From assembly GCA_007922305.1 (NCBI GenBank), contig ML677348.1, positions 14,842,616-14,906,615 of the forward strand: 64,000 nt of DNA, given 5' to 3'. The DNA comes from Dermatemys mawii (Eukaryota; Chordata; Testudines; Dermatemydidae). Each line of letters opens with the position of its first letter. Position 1 is the stretch's first letter. The notes under the pieces were generated by a model that had not been told where the DNA came from, made no database searches, and saw only the letters and a list, made by a program, of their open reading frames with translations. This document shows positions 10,940 to 20,968 of this stretch, in pieces. Both the position numbers and the translations under genes were made by a program.

Positions 10940-12300
10940 GGTGGGCTGAAGGTAGCAAAGGCATTGGGGCCAAACAGATGAGGGAAGCATGTTTAAGATG
11001 AATATACTGCCACTCTTCCTTGGTTCAATCTTTTAATATTGTAAGAAGGAGGAAAGTATTGTTTTCAGTAAATTGACTGATGGTCAAAATCCCTTTCCTA
11101 ATTCAATTTAGCCAAATAGTGGGGTTGCCTGCTATACAGAGTTTTGAGTTACCCCAGATAGAAGCCTTGATATGCAGAAAGGGTACACATCGTATGCCAA
11201 GTACTTCTGGCAACCACCATAATTGGTAATTCTTCTTTAGGGACTTGGTAGTAATCAAGATACAGTCCATTGGAAAGGCGTAAAGAAGCAACCAATTCTG
11301 CAGTTAGCTGGAGCCTATCTGCGTGCTCTACAGCATGGGGGAATGAGCTGCGGTTAAGAACTACTACCTCATGGCAAAGTTTAGAGTTTGGAAATGTAAA
11401 GCCACCTTTTTAGATAGGGAGCTATAGTCTTTGTCGGAAGAGTTTGGGTTTGTTACCAGCACCCCACAAGAAGAACCTGAACATGTTGATTGTGGTAAAA
11501 TAAAAGGAAGGAATATGGATAGGAAGGGATTCAGAAGAAAAAGGATCCTGGGAAGGGCATTCATTTTAATTCTTTATTTTTGTCCAAAGGGAGAGAGGTA
11601 GTGCTTTCCATCTAGTTAGATCATTTGTTAACTACATGATTAATGGGGCTAGGTTAACCTTGACTATGTTTTTAATTTCCTTAGGGAACTGGATGCCAAG
11701 ATATCTCAGATTTGTCTGTTGCCAGCTAAATGTCCCTATTGGAAAGCTACTTCCAATGAGATCTTCATTGCTTCTGACTTATCCCAGTTTAGCAAAGTTG
11801 TTTGTTGTTCATAGGATATATGGAATAGATTGATCTGGATTTTTAATAAATAGGATGTCATTTGCATATAGAAAGATTTTTTTTCTCCTGGGTGCCTGAT
11901 TTGATCCCTTGGTTGCTCCTAATTAGTATTGCAAGTAGTTCTAATTCCAGACTGAACAAGAGTGGGGAGAATGGGCATCCCTGTCTAATTCCTTGAAACA
12001 GATCAAAGGAGGAGGATATGATGCTTTTTCCTAGGATATGAGGGTTGGGATTAGAATATAACAGCTTTATCTGTGAAATAAAGGATTTCCCCAACCCAAA
12101 TTTATCCAGGGTAAGAAACAAATATTGCCACTTCACTCAGTGGAAGGGTTTCTCTGCATTGAGTGAAATAATTCACTCTGTGGAAGGCTTTCCCTGCATC
12201 GAGTGAAATGATTGCATGCATTTCTCTGCCCATATCCCCAAATGGACATGGGGCCTTACTGGCCCCAGAGAGCGGGGGCCACCATACCATACCAGATTTT
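10940..12300 (-). pseudogene. L1-clade LINE ORF2 (reverse transcriptase) relic
   Basis: ORF2 of L1 elements encodes the nuclease and reverse transcriptase that copy the element into new sites. Minus-strand blocks follow the L1 order: MHAIISLDAGKAFHRV (about 12.22 kb); then YLFLTLDKFGLGKSFISQIK and GIRQGCPFSPLLFSLELELL (11.90-12.13 kb), the conserved fingers and palm; then LYANDILFIKNPDQSI at about 11.85 kb, where the catalytic YADD reads YAND; then RYLGIQFPKEIKN and WKALPLSLWTKIK (11.6-11.71 kb); then KMNALPRILFLLNPFL (11.5-11.57 kb); and finally EWQYIHLKHASL near 11.0 kb. Stops, frameshifts and a 40-bp tandem duplication interrupt it. The GIRQGCP and MNALPR blocks separate it from CR1. Which L1 subgroup it belongs to is not decided. 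Confidence 0.8.
12134..12213. repeat. 40-bp tandem duplication in the L1 relic
   Basis: Two adjacent 40-bp units, 12134-12173 and 12174-12213. Both have the form cactc(a/t)gtggaagg(g/c)ttt..., ending in gagtgaaat(a/g)att, and differ at only a few positions. The unit covers the SLDAxKAF codons of the reverse transcriptase, so the duplication repeats part of a catalytic block and shifts the frame. Confidence 0.85.
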
Positions 12301-12378
12301 TTTTAATGACCATTTTATTTCCCAATTTCTTTTCATTTTTTATTGTCTAATTTTTCTTTTCAGGAGAAAAAAATGACA

Positions 12379-13445
12379 CTTATGTGTTCAACTTATTCAT
12401 AAATAATTTGGAGGAAGAGGTAAACAGTGAGGTGGTAAAGTTTGCAGGTGATACTAAACTGCTCAAAATAGTAAAAACCAAAGCAGACTGTGAAGAACTT
12501 CAAAAAGATCTCACAAAACTAAATGATTGGGCAACAAAATGGCAAATGAAATTTAATGTGGATAAATGTAAAGTAATGCACACTCGAAAAAAATAACCCC
12601 AACTATATATACAATATGATGGGGGCTAATTTAGCTACAACTAATCAGGGAAAAAGATCTTGGAGTCATTGTGGATAGTTCTCTGAAGACAACCACGCAG
12701 TGTGCAGCAGCAGTCAAAAAAGCAAACAGGATGTTAGGAATCATTAACAAAGGGATAGAGAATATCTTATTGACCTGATACAAATCCATGGTGTGCCAAC
12801 ATCTTGAATACTGTGTACAAATGTGGTCTCCTCACCTCAAAAAGAGTATACTGGCATTAGAAAAGGTTCAGAGAAGGGCAACTAAAATGATTAGGGGATT
12901 GGAACGGGTCCCATATGAGGAGAGATTAAAGAGGCTAGGACTTTTTAGCTTGGAAAAGAGGAGACTAAGAGGGGATATGATAGAGGTATATAAAATTATG
13001 AGTGGTGTGGAGGAAGTGAATAAGAAAAAGTTATTTACTTGTTCCCATAATAGAAGAACAAGGGGCCACCCAATGAGATTAGTGGGCATCAGGTTTAAAA
13101 CAAATAAAATGACGTTCTTCTTCACACAGTGCACAGTCAACCTGTGGAACTCCTTTCCTGAGGAGGTTGTGAAGTCTAGGACTATAACAGGGTTTAAAAG
13201 AGAACTGGATAAATTCATGGAGGTTAAGTCCATTAATGGCTATTAGCCAGGCTGGGTAAGGAATGGTGTCCCTAGCCTCTGTTTGTCAGAGGGGGGTGAT
13301 GGATGGCAGGAGAGAGATCACTTGATCTTTACCTGTTAGGTTCACTCACTTCGGAGCACTTGGCATTGGCCACTGTCCGTAGACAGGATACTGGGCTAGA
13401 TGGACCTTTTGTCCGACCCAGTACGGCCTTCTTATGTTCTTATGT
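12379..13445 (+). pseudogene. CR1 LINE 3' half with reverse transcriptase remnant
   Basis: CR1 is the main non-LTR retrotransposon of reptiles and birds and is usually 5'-truncated, as here. A first frame (12384-12596) covers the end of the reverse transcriptase: FNLFINNLEEEVNSE, VKFAGDTKLLK and the block ATKWQMKFNVDKCKVMH. The catalytic FADD motif has become FAGD (12441-12452). After frameshifts, the C-terminal domain continues at 12788-13246 (MIRGLERVPYEERLKRLGLF, then the NLWNSFPEEV block) and ends at a TAG. The 3' UTR contains 'acaggatactgggctagatg' and finishes in the octamer-type tail 'cttatgttcttatg' at 13424-13445, which marks the 3' end. Confidence 0.9.
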
Positions 13446-14465
13446 GACCAGGTAAATTGTGACTGGGTGCCTAGGATGGGCCACACTGAGCATGCCACAC
13501 TCAGGGCAGACTGCAGGAAATAGGGCAGACAATCCCCTTCCCCCCGCCCCCCCAAAAAAGCTGGTGGTTTATAGTATAATTAGATTCACAAAACCAGTAA
13601 CAAAAGAGCATCTGCAATATCACACTGGTTAACGAGAAGCCAAACATAGTCCCCTTGAGGCATTCCATCTCTGGGCTCCCATCCAGGCAACCCAATCTAA
13701 TATAATGAGAAGTTATTGAAAACCCATTGTGAGGTTCTTTCTAATCCCAAAGGATCAGACACAAATCCCCAGGTCAATATGTATCTCAGATCTTACCCAG
13801 ATATCATGCTACCAGCCAATCCTTAGTAACTAACTAAAGATTTAACAAGAAAAGAAAAGAAGAGTTATAAGTTGTTAATATATCATATACGTACAAATGA
13901 TTGCAAAAATCCTTCTGTCAGGTTTGTAGCAGGCTCGTAAAGTCTCTGTAAACTTCCAAAAGACTGGAAGGCCCTCAGTCTATAGTTCAAGATTCCCTTT
14001 TAAGATGTAAATCCACAGTCCAGAGAATTAGAGCAGGAAAGAGGCAAAACGGAGGTGTCTTGTGTGTCTTTTTATATCCTCTGCCATGTGTATGAAAATG
14101 TACTGTCCCAAACAAAGCCCACGGCCCCTGTGTGTGGAAAGTGACTAGCCCAAGATGGAGTCCAGGGTCACATATCCCATGCCCCTACATGTTTTCCTGA
14201 TTCACAGCAGGTGGCCATTGGCTCCTTATTGTCTGAGGCATCCTCTGGAATAGCTTTATGGAAAGGATGAGTTTCTTCAATTGCCTGTTGTGGGGTGGGG
14301 TGTCCTTTATAGGCCATCACACCTAGCTGTCTAGCCCTGATGTAAATTCTGTCTGGTCAGGGTGTGTGTACACAGCCAATATTTATAATTTCAGATTCAA
14401 AGATGATCTATGCGTATAAACAGGATAATTATATTTTCCATTGACACTTTACATGACACTTTATT
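13446..14465 (-). repeat. Long LTR-like turtle repeat
   Basis: It begins directly after the CR1 tail. It carries phrases of a long, common turtle repeat: 'gtggtttatagtataatt', 'ttctaatcccaaaggatcag', 'tcaggtttgtagcaggct' and 'caaagcccacggcccctg'. On the minus strand a TATA-type box (GGATATAAAAAG, near 14070-14085) would fit an LTR promoter. No target duplication was found, so the LTR assignment is an inference. Confidence 0.45.
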
Positions 14466-15000
14466 GCAATTGTATAACACTGGTAGCAACAAGGATAATA
14501 TTCCTTATACTCAGCATCACTGCTTATAGTGAGAAGGAGGCAAGTAAAGCTTTAACAAACAAATGATTTTAGACTTTGAATTTCATTTTTGTTCCCTAGA
14601 ACGTCACTGCAGAATGAATGCTGAATAGTGGTCTCTCTCACGTGAACCACTGCCAATGACAGTTCTTTCAGAAAGCCCAGTACAGCTACAGTGCTCCCCT
14701 AATGCCGTCAATTATTTTTCTTAGCTAATGAACATGTCTTTAGAATATCCTTTATAAAATGCTTAAAGAAAAATACAAGTTAAAACACAGGCTCAGGTTT
14801 TCCTCTCTCTTGCCTGTGTAAGTGAGCGTAATTGCTTGCTAGCTATCTTTCTTAGGTACTTCTCTGGCTACTTTGAACTGCTCCAATACTTTTTTCATAC
14901 TCTTTAATGTACTTGTTTTCACAGTGCCTCTGAGAAACAGGGAAGCGTCATTCTCATTTTTACAGCAAGGGAACAGAGATATCAAGCACTTTGCCTAAGG
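14466..15000. other. No recognisable feature; pre-insertion site of a hAT element
   Basis: AT-rich DNA whose last 8 bases, gcctaagg (14993-15000), are the left target duplication of the element that follows. The sequence around 14920-15000 and 15321-15400 reads as one interspersed repeat interrupted by that insertion. Confidence 0.45.
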
Positions 15001-15312
15001 CAGGGATAGGCAACCTATGGCACATGTACCGAAGACGGCACATGGGCTGATTTCTAGTGGCACTCACACTGCCCGGGTCCTGACCACTGGTCTGGGGGGC
15101 TCTGCATTTTAATTTAATTTTAAATTATGCTTCTTAAACATTTAAGAAACCTTGTTTACTTTACATACAACAATAGTTTAGTTCTATATTATAGACTTAT
15201 AGAAACAGACCTTCTAAAAAACATTAAAATGTATTACTGGCACATGAAACCTTAGGTTAGAGTGAATAAATGAAGACTCAGCACACCACTTTTGAGAGGT
15301 TGCCGACTCCTG
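15001..15312 (+). mobile_element. hAT non-autonomous element with perfect 8-bp duplication
   Basis: 312 bp bounded by CAGGGATAGGCAACC at the left and GGTTGCCGACTCCTG at the right, which are imperfect inverted repeats. It is flanked by identical gcctaagg at 14993-15000 and 15313-15320. An 8-bp target duplication and CAG...CTG ends define hAT insertions. The interior is AT-rich with no coding capacity, so a transposase must have acted in trans. Confidence 0.92.
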
Positions 15313-15320
15313 GCCTAAGG

Positions 15321-15652
15321 TCACATAAGAAGTTTGTGACAGAGCAGGGTCTTCAACTTAGCTCTCCCCAGTCTTAGGCTCATACTCTCCCCAACTGGCC
15401 CACCCTTCTTTTGTTTTCATGGAGTTATTCTGGTTTTACTTCCAGTGTAAATGAGAGGAAAATCAGCCCTGATGGATTCACAGCAGCAATCTTGGGCCTC
15501 AGGCATTCTGCTTAGAAGGCCGAACACAGCTGTCCACACAATTTGTTTTGAGCAAATATGATTTCCAACTGAAGTTGTGTGTGGCCCCGACTTTAGCGTG
15601 GATGTGACTGAGCCCTGTAGCAGTTATTCTGTCTTCCAAGACACTCAAGTAA
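15321..15652. other. No recognisable feature
   Basis: Spacer between the hAT element and the Harbinger MITE. It ends in the TAA (15650-15652) that is the left target duplication of the MITE. Confidence 0.4.
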
Positions 15653-16338
15653 GGGCATGGTTACACTTGCAGGTTTATAGTGGTATTGGTTATAGCTGTC
15701 CTCATATACAGCTATAGGGATAGCACTATAGCATGGCCACACTGACACCTGCCAGCGCTATAGCGTGGCCACATCTGCGGCACTTCAGGCGGCATTGGGA
15801 GCAGCGCATTAGGGCAGGTAGCCCAGCATTCAGCTGGGTGCAACATGCTTTTCAAACGAGGCGGGTGAGGGGGGACGTGTTGTGTGTATGGGGAGGGAGA
15901 GAGCGAGTGGTTTTTCCGTCCTTCTGAGAGCCCGTCAGCGTGTGTCCGTTCACAGAGAAGATTAGCAGGCTTTATTTTCACATAGGCTCCCTCCTTAAAC
16001 ATTTGCGTTGCTTATCTGCCGAGTTAAGAGAGAAACTCTAAAGAGGTACTTCCGCATTCCTCCAGCCGAGTTCAAAAGAAAGGGAAGAGATGTCAATTGC
16101 CTTAAATGGCTCCAGGCATTTGAAGAGATCACTTGTAGTGCAGTGGGTGTCCACATTCTCGCTGTAGCGCTGCAGCAGGGGCACTACAGCCCTAATTCCC
16201 CGTGCGGAGGTGGATTACCAGGAGCGCTATAACTCCAAGGTTATAGCGCTCTACGTGCCTCGCCAGAGTGGACGGGTAGTGAGTTATAGCGCTCCTGATG
16301 GCTTTATAGCGCTATAAAGTGCCAGTGTAATCATGGCC
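15653..16338. mobile_element. PIF/Harbinger MITE-like element (686 bp)
   Basis: The ends are inverted: GGGCATGGTTACACTTGC at the left and, reading inward on the other strand, GGCCATGATTACACTGGC at the right. TAA lies on both sides (15650-15652 and 16339-16341), the 3-bp TWA duplication typical of PIF/Harbinger. Several TATAGCGCTATA-like palindromes occur near both ends. Frames inside (15712-16002 minus, 16008-16232 plus) match no transposase I know and are probably non-coding filler. Confidence 0.82.
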
Positions 16339-16341
16339 TAA

Positions 16342-17136
16342 GTCACTCATGAACCACTCTTGGTGAGGTGGATAGAAACTACAGTGAATTCCATGTCTGA
16401 GTTAAATGAATGCCTGATACAAAGGTGAATTTAATGCATATGTAAGTGGAATGGTTGTTATTTAGCTCTTCTTTCAAAGAGGGGATAGTAATTTTCATTA
16501 CAAACCTTGACATTATGAATGTTAATTAGTTGAATGGTTATAAAAATGGAACACACACTATGCACATACCAAACATGAATCCAATCAAGAGGCATAAGAT
16601 ACCTTTACTGATCAAAGGACTGTGTTATCTGGAAATCCTCTGTGAATGTGGCTGTGCATCAATGTCTCCTCTTTCTGCAGCAGTTCATGGTGTTCTAATA
16701 TGTTTTGCTGCATACTCCTATGTATTGTCTTGTATCACTATTGCACTGAGAACTTCCAAGCCAGGGAAATCGTGTGTGTTGAATAATAATAGAATTTGTT
16801 CACTGAAAACATCCTCGGCATTTGGACATTAGTCAGCATGTCTTCATTTTTTGGCAGATTTTGTTTCGACAACAGTGTTATATTTCTATTCACAAAGGCC
16901 AAATATATTTGGAGTCTAGCTGATTTTTATTTAGTTTAAGGAGAACAATAAGGCAGCACAAGTGAAATCTCTGACAGTGGGCTCCATACGTGTCTCCTTT
17001 GTTAATCTGCAGGGAAAATAATGGCTGCTGAACTTTGTTCAAAGGGGGAGTTTTGTTTCAAACCCACTCAAAAGGAATTATTTTCCTTTTGGTTCAAATC
17101 AAATGGAATCTAGATGTAAAAGGTTTCATTTAGTAA
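16342..17136. other. No recognisable feature
   Basis: AT-rich spacer. A 100-residue plus frame (16530-16832) lacks any recognisable motif. Confidence 0.35.
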
Positions 17137-17230
17137 ATTCATAGATTATAAAGGATCATCTAATCTGACCTCCTGTATAACACAGGCCATAAAACTTCTG
17201 TTAATTTAAGGGTGTATCTCACACACACGC
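17137..17230 (-). mobile_element. Old CR1 3' end
   Basis: The run 'attcatagattataaagga' and the following 'atctgacctcctgtataac' plus 'acaggccata' form the antisense of an older CR1 3' terminus, whose tail octamers read tcatagaa in this direction. Related pieces occur at 35788-35880, 49572-49645 and 54735-54810. Confidence 0.55.
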
Positions 17231-19840
17231 ATTCCCAGTCCTGGCTACCCTGATGGCCATCACTAGAAAGGTGCTCTATGAATTATTCAAAGACCAGATG
17301 GTCAATGCCCTCCCTGCTCCTAGCCTATTTCTACAAACTAGTTCATAAAGGCTCACATTTCAGCTCAGCTCTGAAACTGAAACTAAATGATGTCCCCGGG
17401 CTCAAACAGGCCTCTCTCCATATTTTACCCTTTTGTGTCAGCAAAGCTCAGTCTCTGCGGGGTTGGCTGCTCTTTCCAAATGTCATGAGTCCCAGGACAT
17501 CTCTGTGGGTAAGGGAGAAAGCAGAAGATGGAGGGCCAGTGGATCCTGTTGGCAGACAATAGAAAGAGGATGGCTGGTGTAGGGAGGAGGATGGATTTGG
17601 AAGAAAATGAGGTTTCCCTCCCTCACTTTCCTTCTAAGACTAGCTTGTGGCATTTAGCCACAGCCCATAGTAGGGGCAGTGCAAAACTGCCTGGCTCCAG
17701 GACGAACATTATGAAACACTCTGCCTCAGAAGTGGAGCATTTCTCCTAGAATTCTCTGATTGCTCTCCCTCCACTGGAATATGTGATCCTTGAAGAGGTG
17801 TAGCATATACCTTGGTGTGCCAGACAGCGCCACTACCTGCACTGGGGATGTACCTTGGCTCTGCTACTCCCACTCCTCCTTGCTCCTGAGGGGAGCCTCT
17901 GGATATCAGCCCTGGCACTCTCTAAACTGCGGGGGGGGGGGGGCTGCAATATTAACTGCCCTTACACAGGCCACACAATGGGTGTTGGCTCCTTAAACTC
18001 CAAGAGCAGAATCTGCCTCTGAATATTACTTCCATAAAGCTTCCAAAGCTTTGATGTTTTTCCATCCCCAAATAGCTACATCTCAGTTCTATTATCAAGG
18101 TCCACAGAAGCTGAGAAAAATGTGCTAGTGAATTTAATTTAAGCAGCATAAGTTCTGATAGTGAAAATATATATAGAAGTGAGTTTGTAGCTAACTAGCT
18201 ACATTTCCTTTTCTAAAAGAATGCAGTCAAGCTTGTTTTAAAAATCCCCTTACTGTCTCTCTTAGTGGAATATCCTCTTAGAATCTGTATTTTTCCAGCA
18301 TCCCTGACTTGTCTTTTTCCATTTTGTTAAACGCTATTTTTATTTTTTGCTTTGAAATAAATACCACTTTCTTTCTTTTAAACACACAGTCAGTTGCTGC
18401 AACAAAATATCTGACTGATGTCAACATAGCTCTGAGAAAGATGCTTGATAGTAAACACTTGCTACAAAGCTCAAAACAGCACTTTGTGTGTGTGTCCAAC
18501 AAGACAGATGACTACTTCAAGTTGAGTTTCTTGGTGATTAAAGTGGTAGATGGATTGTTTGATTTGTGTGGGTGTTTTTGTTTAGTGCACAGATTTGGAG
18601 TCTGTGGCTTTAACCATCAGATTATATAACAGTTTAAGAGCTAGGTCAGTGTTGTCTACACTGTCTGCAGTGGTGTCTATACTGGCCTAAGCCTTTATCA
18701 CATCCCTTTTCAAATCAGAAGGCTAAAACTATTTTTCTCCCATGACAAAAAAGACCCCCAGATAAATATTTCTTCCCTTTCCTTCTCCTTTTGTTTTAAA
18801 CTCTGAAGTTTTCCTGAGGAGACAATTACAGGATGATAATCCCCAAGGCAGAACTTGCTGCAAACGCTGTGCAGATTTTAAACTAATATAGACGCATATC
18901 TTAATTTCTATTTTCATTCATTTTGAAGTTTGAAAGAGGTTAATTAGAGAGGATTGTCTTGGGACTTTTATGTAAAATAATGCAATCCATGTCTACATTC
19001 TCTGTCCTAAGCCTCTTCCATCAATCAGGATAGAGGACATTGTGCAAACAATTTTTATAACAGGCTCCTCCAGAATTCTTCGGCCTTTACTGCAGTAGTT
19101 AGTCAGTGATGAGATTGTTTTCTGTTAAGATTCACAGGGAACGTATCTTGAATTTTAATTTCTTTTGAACAGATAAAGGGCATGTTCTTATCTGTATTCC
19201 CAGGAAATGTGAAGTAGCAAAGCCTACAGCATTACCTCTTCATTAAATTTAGACTCAGTGCTTACCCTTTAATTGAATTCTTATCTAATGACTCAGTACT
19301 TCAAGGCAAATTAAACAAGTTTAAGTTTTGCCGTTATTATTGGTTAATGATGACAAAGCACATGGTTATCTAGGCCTATTATATTTCTTATTCAGACACG
19401 CTTATTTTTTTATCGATAAAAGAAAACATTCCTCCTCTGAAGACTTTGTCTTTGAGCTAGGTGGCTAATTTGTAGTGCCTGTTACTGTCATGAGATTGCA
19501 GGTTCAGTCCTACAAACAACAAACAACCATGAATTTCTGGCCTTGTAAACACAAGGGAAAAGGGTAATTTGTGGTAAACAGTGGCCCTCAGAGGAAACAA
19601 AAAGCAAAGGGAATGAATTGAAGCTACCCTGTATAAAGAGCAAGTACAGTACACAACAATGGAGCAAAAGAGTAGACCATCAGTGATGCCTGCAGCAACT
19701 ATCTGACAAATAAGCTTTCCAGAGGTGTGTGCTGAGAAAAATGGAAACATACATAATGGGACTGTTTCCTCTGTCTCACCATCTCTGTTGATGTTCCCTA
19801 GGACTTTATCCTTGGTGCCCTTCTTTTCCCCCCTCTACAC
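17231..19840. other. Long spacer, mostly unrecognised
   Basis: About 2.6 kb without a defensible gene or repeat family. It includes a 13-base G run (17931-17943) and, near 18646-18690, a few words resembling Harbinger MITE ends (ttgtctacactg, gtctatactgg) too short to call. The 106-residue plus frame at 18309-18629 is low-complexity and unrecognised. Confidence 0.35.
17931..17943 (+). repeat. 13-base poly-G run
   Basis: Uninterrupted run of 13 G residues in otherwise mixed sequence. It could form inter-strand G structures and is a likely place for length variation or assembly error. Confidence 0.9.
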
Positions 19841-20012
19841 CAGAGCTGTCAAACAAACAACCCATGGACAGTGGATCTGGCCTGCATATTTGTGACTCAA
19901 ATGACATATTTGGTTTCTGCAGAATCACTCCTTTCATATCTGAAAAGAGTAAATTTCTAATGTTCATCGTTGCAAAGAAAACCTTCCAAATCTGAACTGA
20001 ACATACCTGCAG
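19841..20012. mobile_element. Decayed hAT-like element
   Basis: The opening ccagagctgtcaaacaaaca and the words 'tctggcctgcatatttgtga' and 'ctcaaatgacatatttgg' recall an abundant turtle hAT family. No target duplication or opposite end was seen. Confidence 0.4.
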
Positions 20013-20023
20013 CAAATAACGTA

Positions 20024-20190
20024 GCTGAAGTCGAAGTATCTTAGGTCAACTTACTTGGCAGTTGTCATGGCGGCGAGTTGACTGCTGCTGCTCCCCCTCG
20101 ACTCCGCTTCTGCCTCTTGGGGAGATGGAGTTCCCCGATACATCAAACACTACCTGCCGATCCAGTGGGTTGTATAGACGTACCCTAAGG
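20024..20190 (-). mobile_element. Partial Harbinger MITE
   Basis: 'tagctgaagtcgaagtatct', 'taggtcaacttac' and 'gtatagacgtaccct' match, in inverse orientation, the outer parts of the MITE at 45261-45558. The middle region is shortened and the left terminal repeat is missing. Confidence 0.6.
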
Positions 20191-20423
20191 CGCACCCTAA
20201 GTTTCAGCATTACTGTGAGCCATCAATGCATTTGATGGGAAATGGGTGTTTAGTTCACTAGCTGTGGTGGTACTTTCCCTGTTGTGGAATTGGAATATTC
20301 AGAAGCATACATTTATTGAAACACTCCTTCCTCCACATCCATTGGGCATTGACAGGACTGAAGTAGGAGAAGACGTACTTTCGCCTGCTTTGAAATCTAT
20401 CTAATCTAATGAATGAGCCTGAT

Positions 20424-20500
20424 CCTGCAAAGTGCACTAAACTCCCACTGAATTCAGCTGGAGTTCAGGGCATGCAGCATCTCATAGGATCAGCCCTTAA
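20424..20500. repeat. Short foldback-type repeat
   Basis: It opens with 'gcctgatcctgcaaagtgca' and closes with 'cataggatcagccct', an imperfect inverted pair around a 'ctcccactgaattcagctgg' core. Similar 70-110 bp foldback units occur near 23650, 29165, 32225, 35530, 48873 and 52730. Confidence 0.5.
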
Positions 20501-20889
20501 ATCATAAGAAAATGAAACAGATTGAATGGTTAGCTAAGATAGCAAAAGGTGCAATAGAAACTGTAAAAGTTCCAGCTGGCATCACCAGTAAAATTAATCC
20601 CTTGTTTTTCAAGACTAGCTCTTTTTCCAAGTTCCTAGAAATACAGTAGCAGTACTGGAGAAAAAATACCCAGCCAACTGACATTAATACAGACAATTGT
20701 GGGGGGGAGGGGTTTGAGAACCATGTCACAGATTTGATAGTAATGAAATTGGCACGCTAATGACTGGGTGATACTCAGTGCCCTGCCAAAGAATTGCAAG
20801 GGCCAATAAAAGACATCATTGAAGCCAAGTTCTTGGGGAAGGGAAAAAAAGTCCCTCAGCATGTTCTGGCAGAACTAATTCCATCTCAG
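20501..20889. other. No recognisable feature
   Basis: Spacer with two short minus frames lacking known motifs. Confidence 0.35.
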
Positions 20890-20968
20890 CCACATTGTGG
20901 CCCATCACTGGAGCTCCTAGGTGCTGCTCCAAGATAAACAATCATAACAAAACAATATAATCATGGAC
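20890..20968 (+). repeat. SINE/LINE-tail-like repeat
   Basis: 'ggagctcctaggtgctgctc' followed by an A/T-rich 'aacaatcataacaaaacaa' tail matches the terminal part of an old, widespread amniote repeat. The same unit is present inverted at 45146-45257 and as a tail at 48794-48861. Confidence 0.5.
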
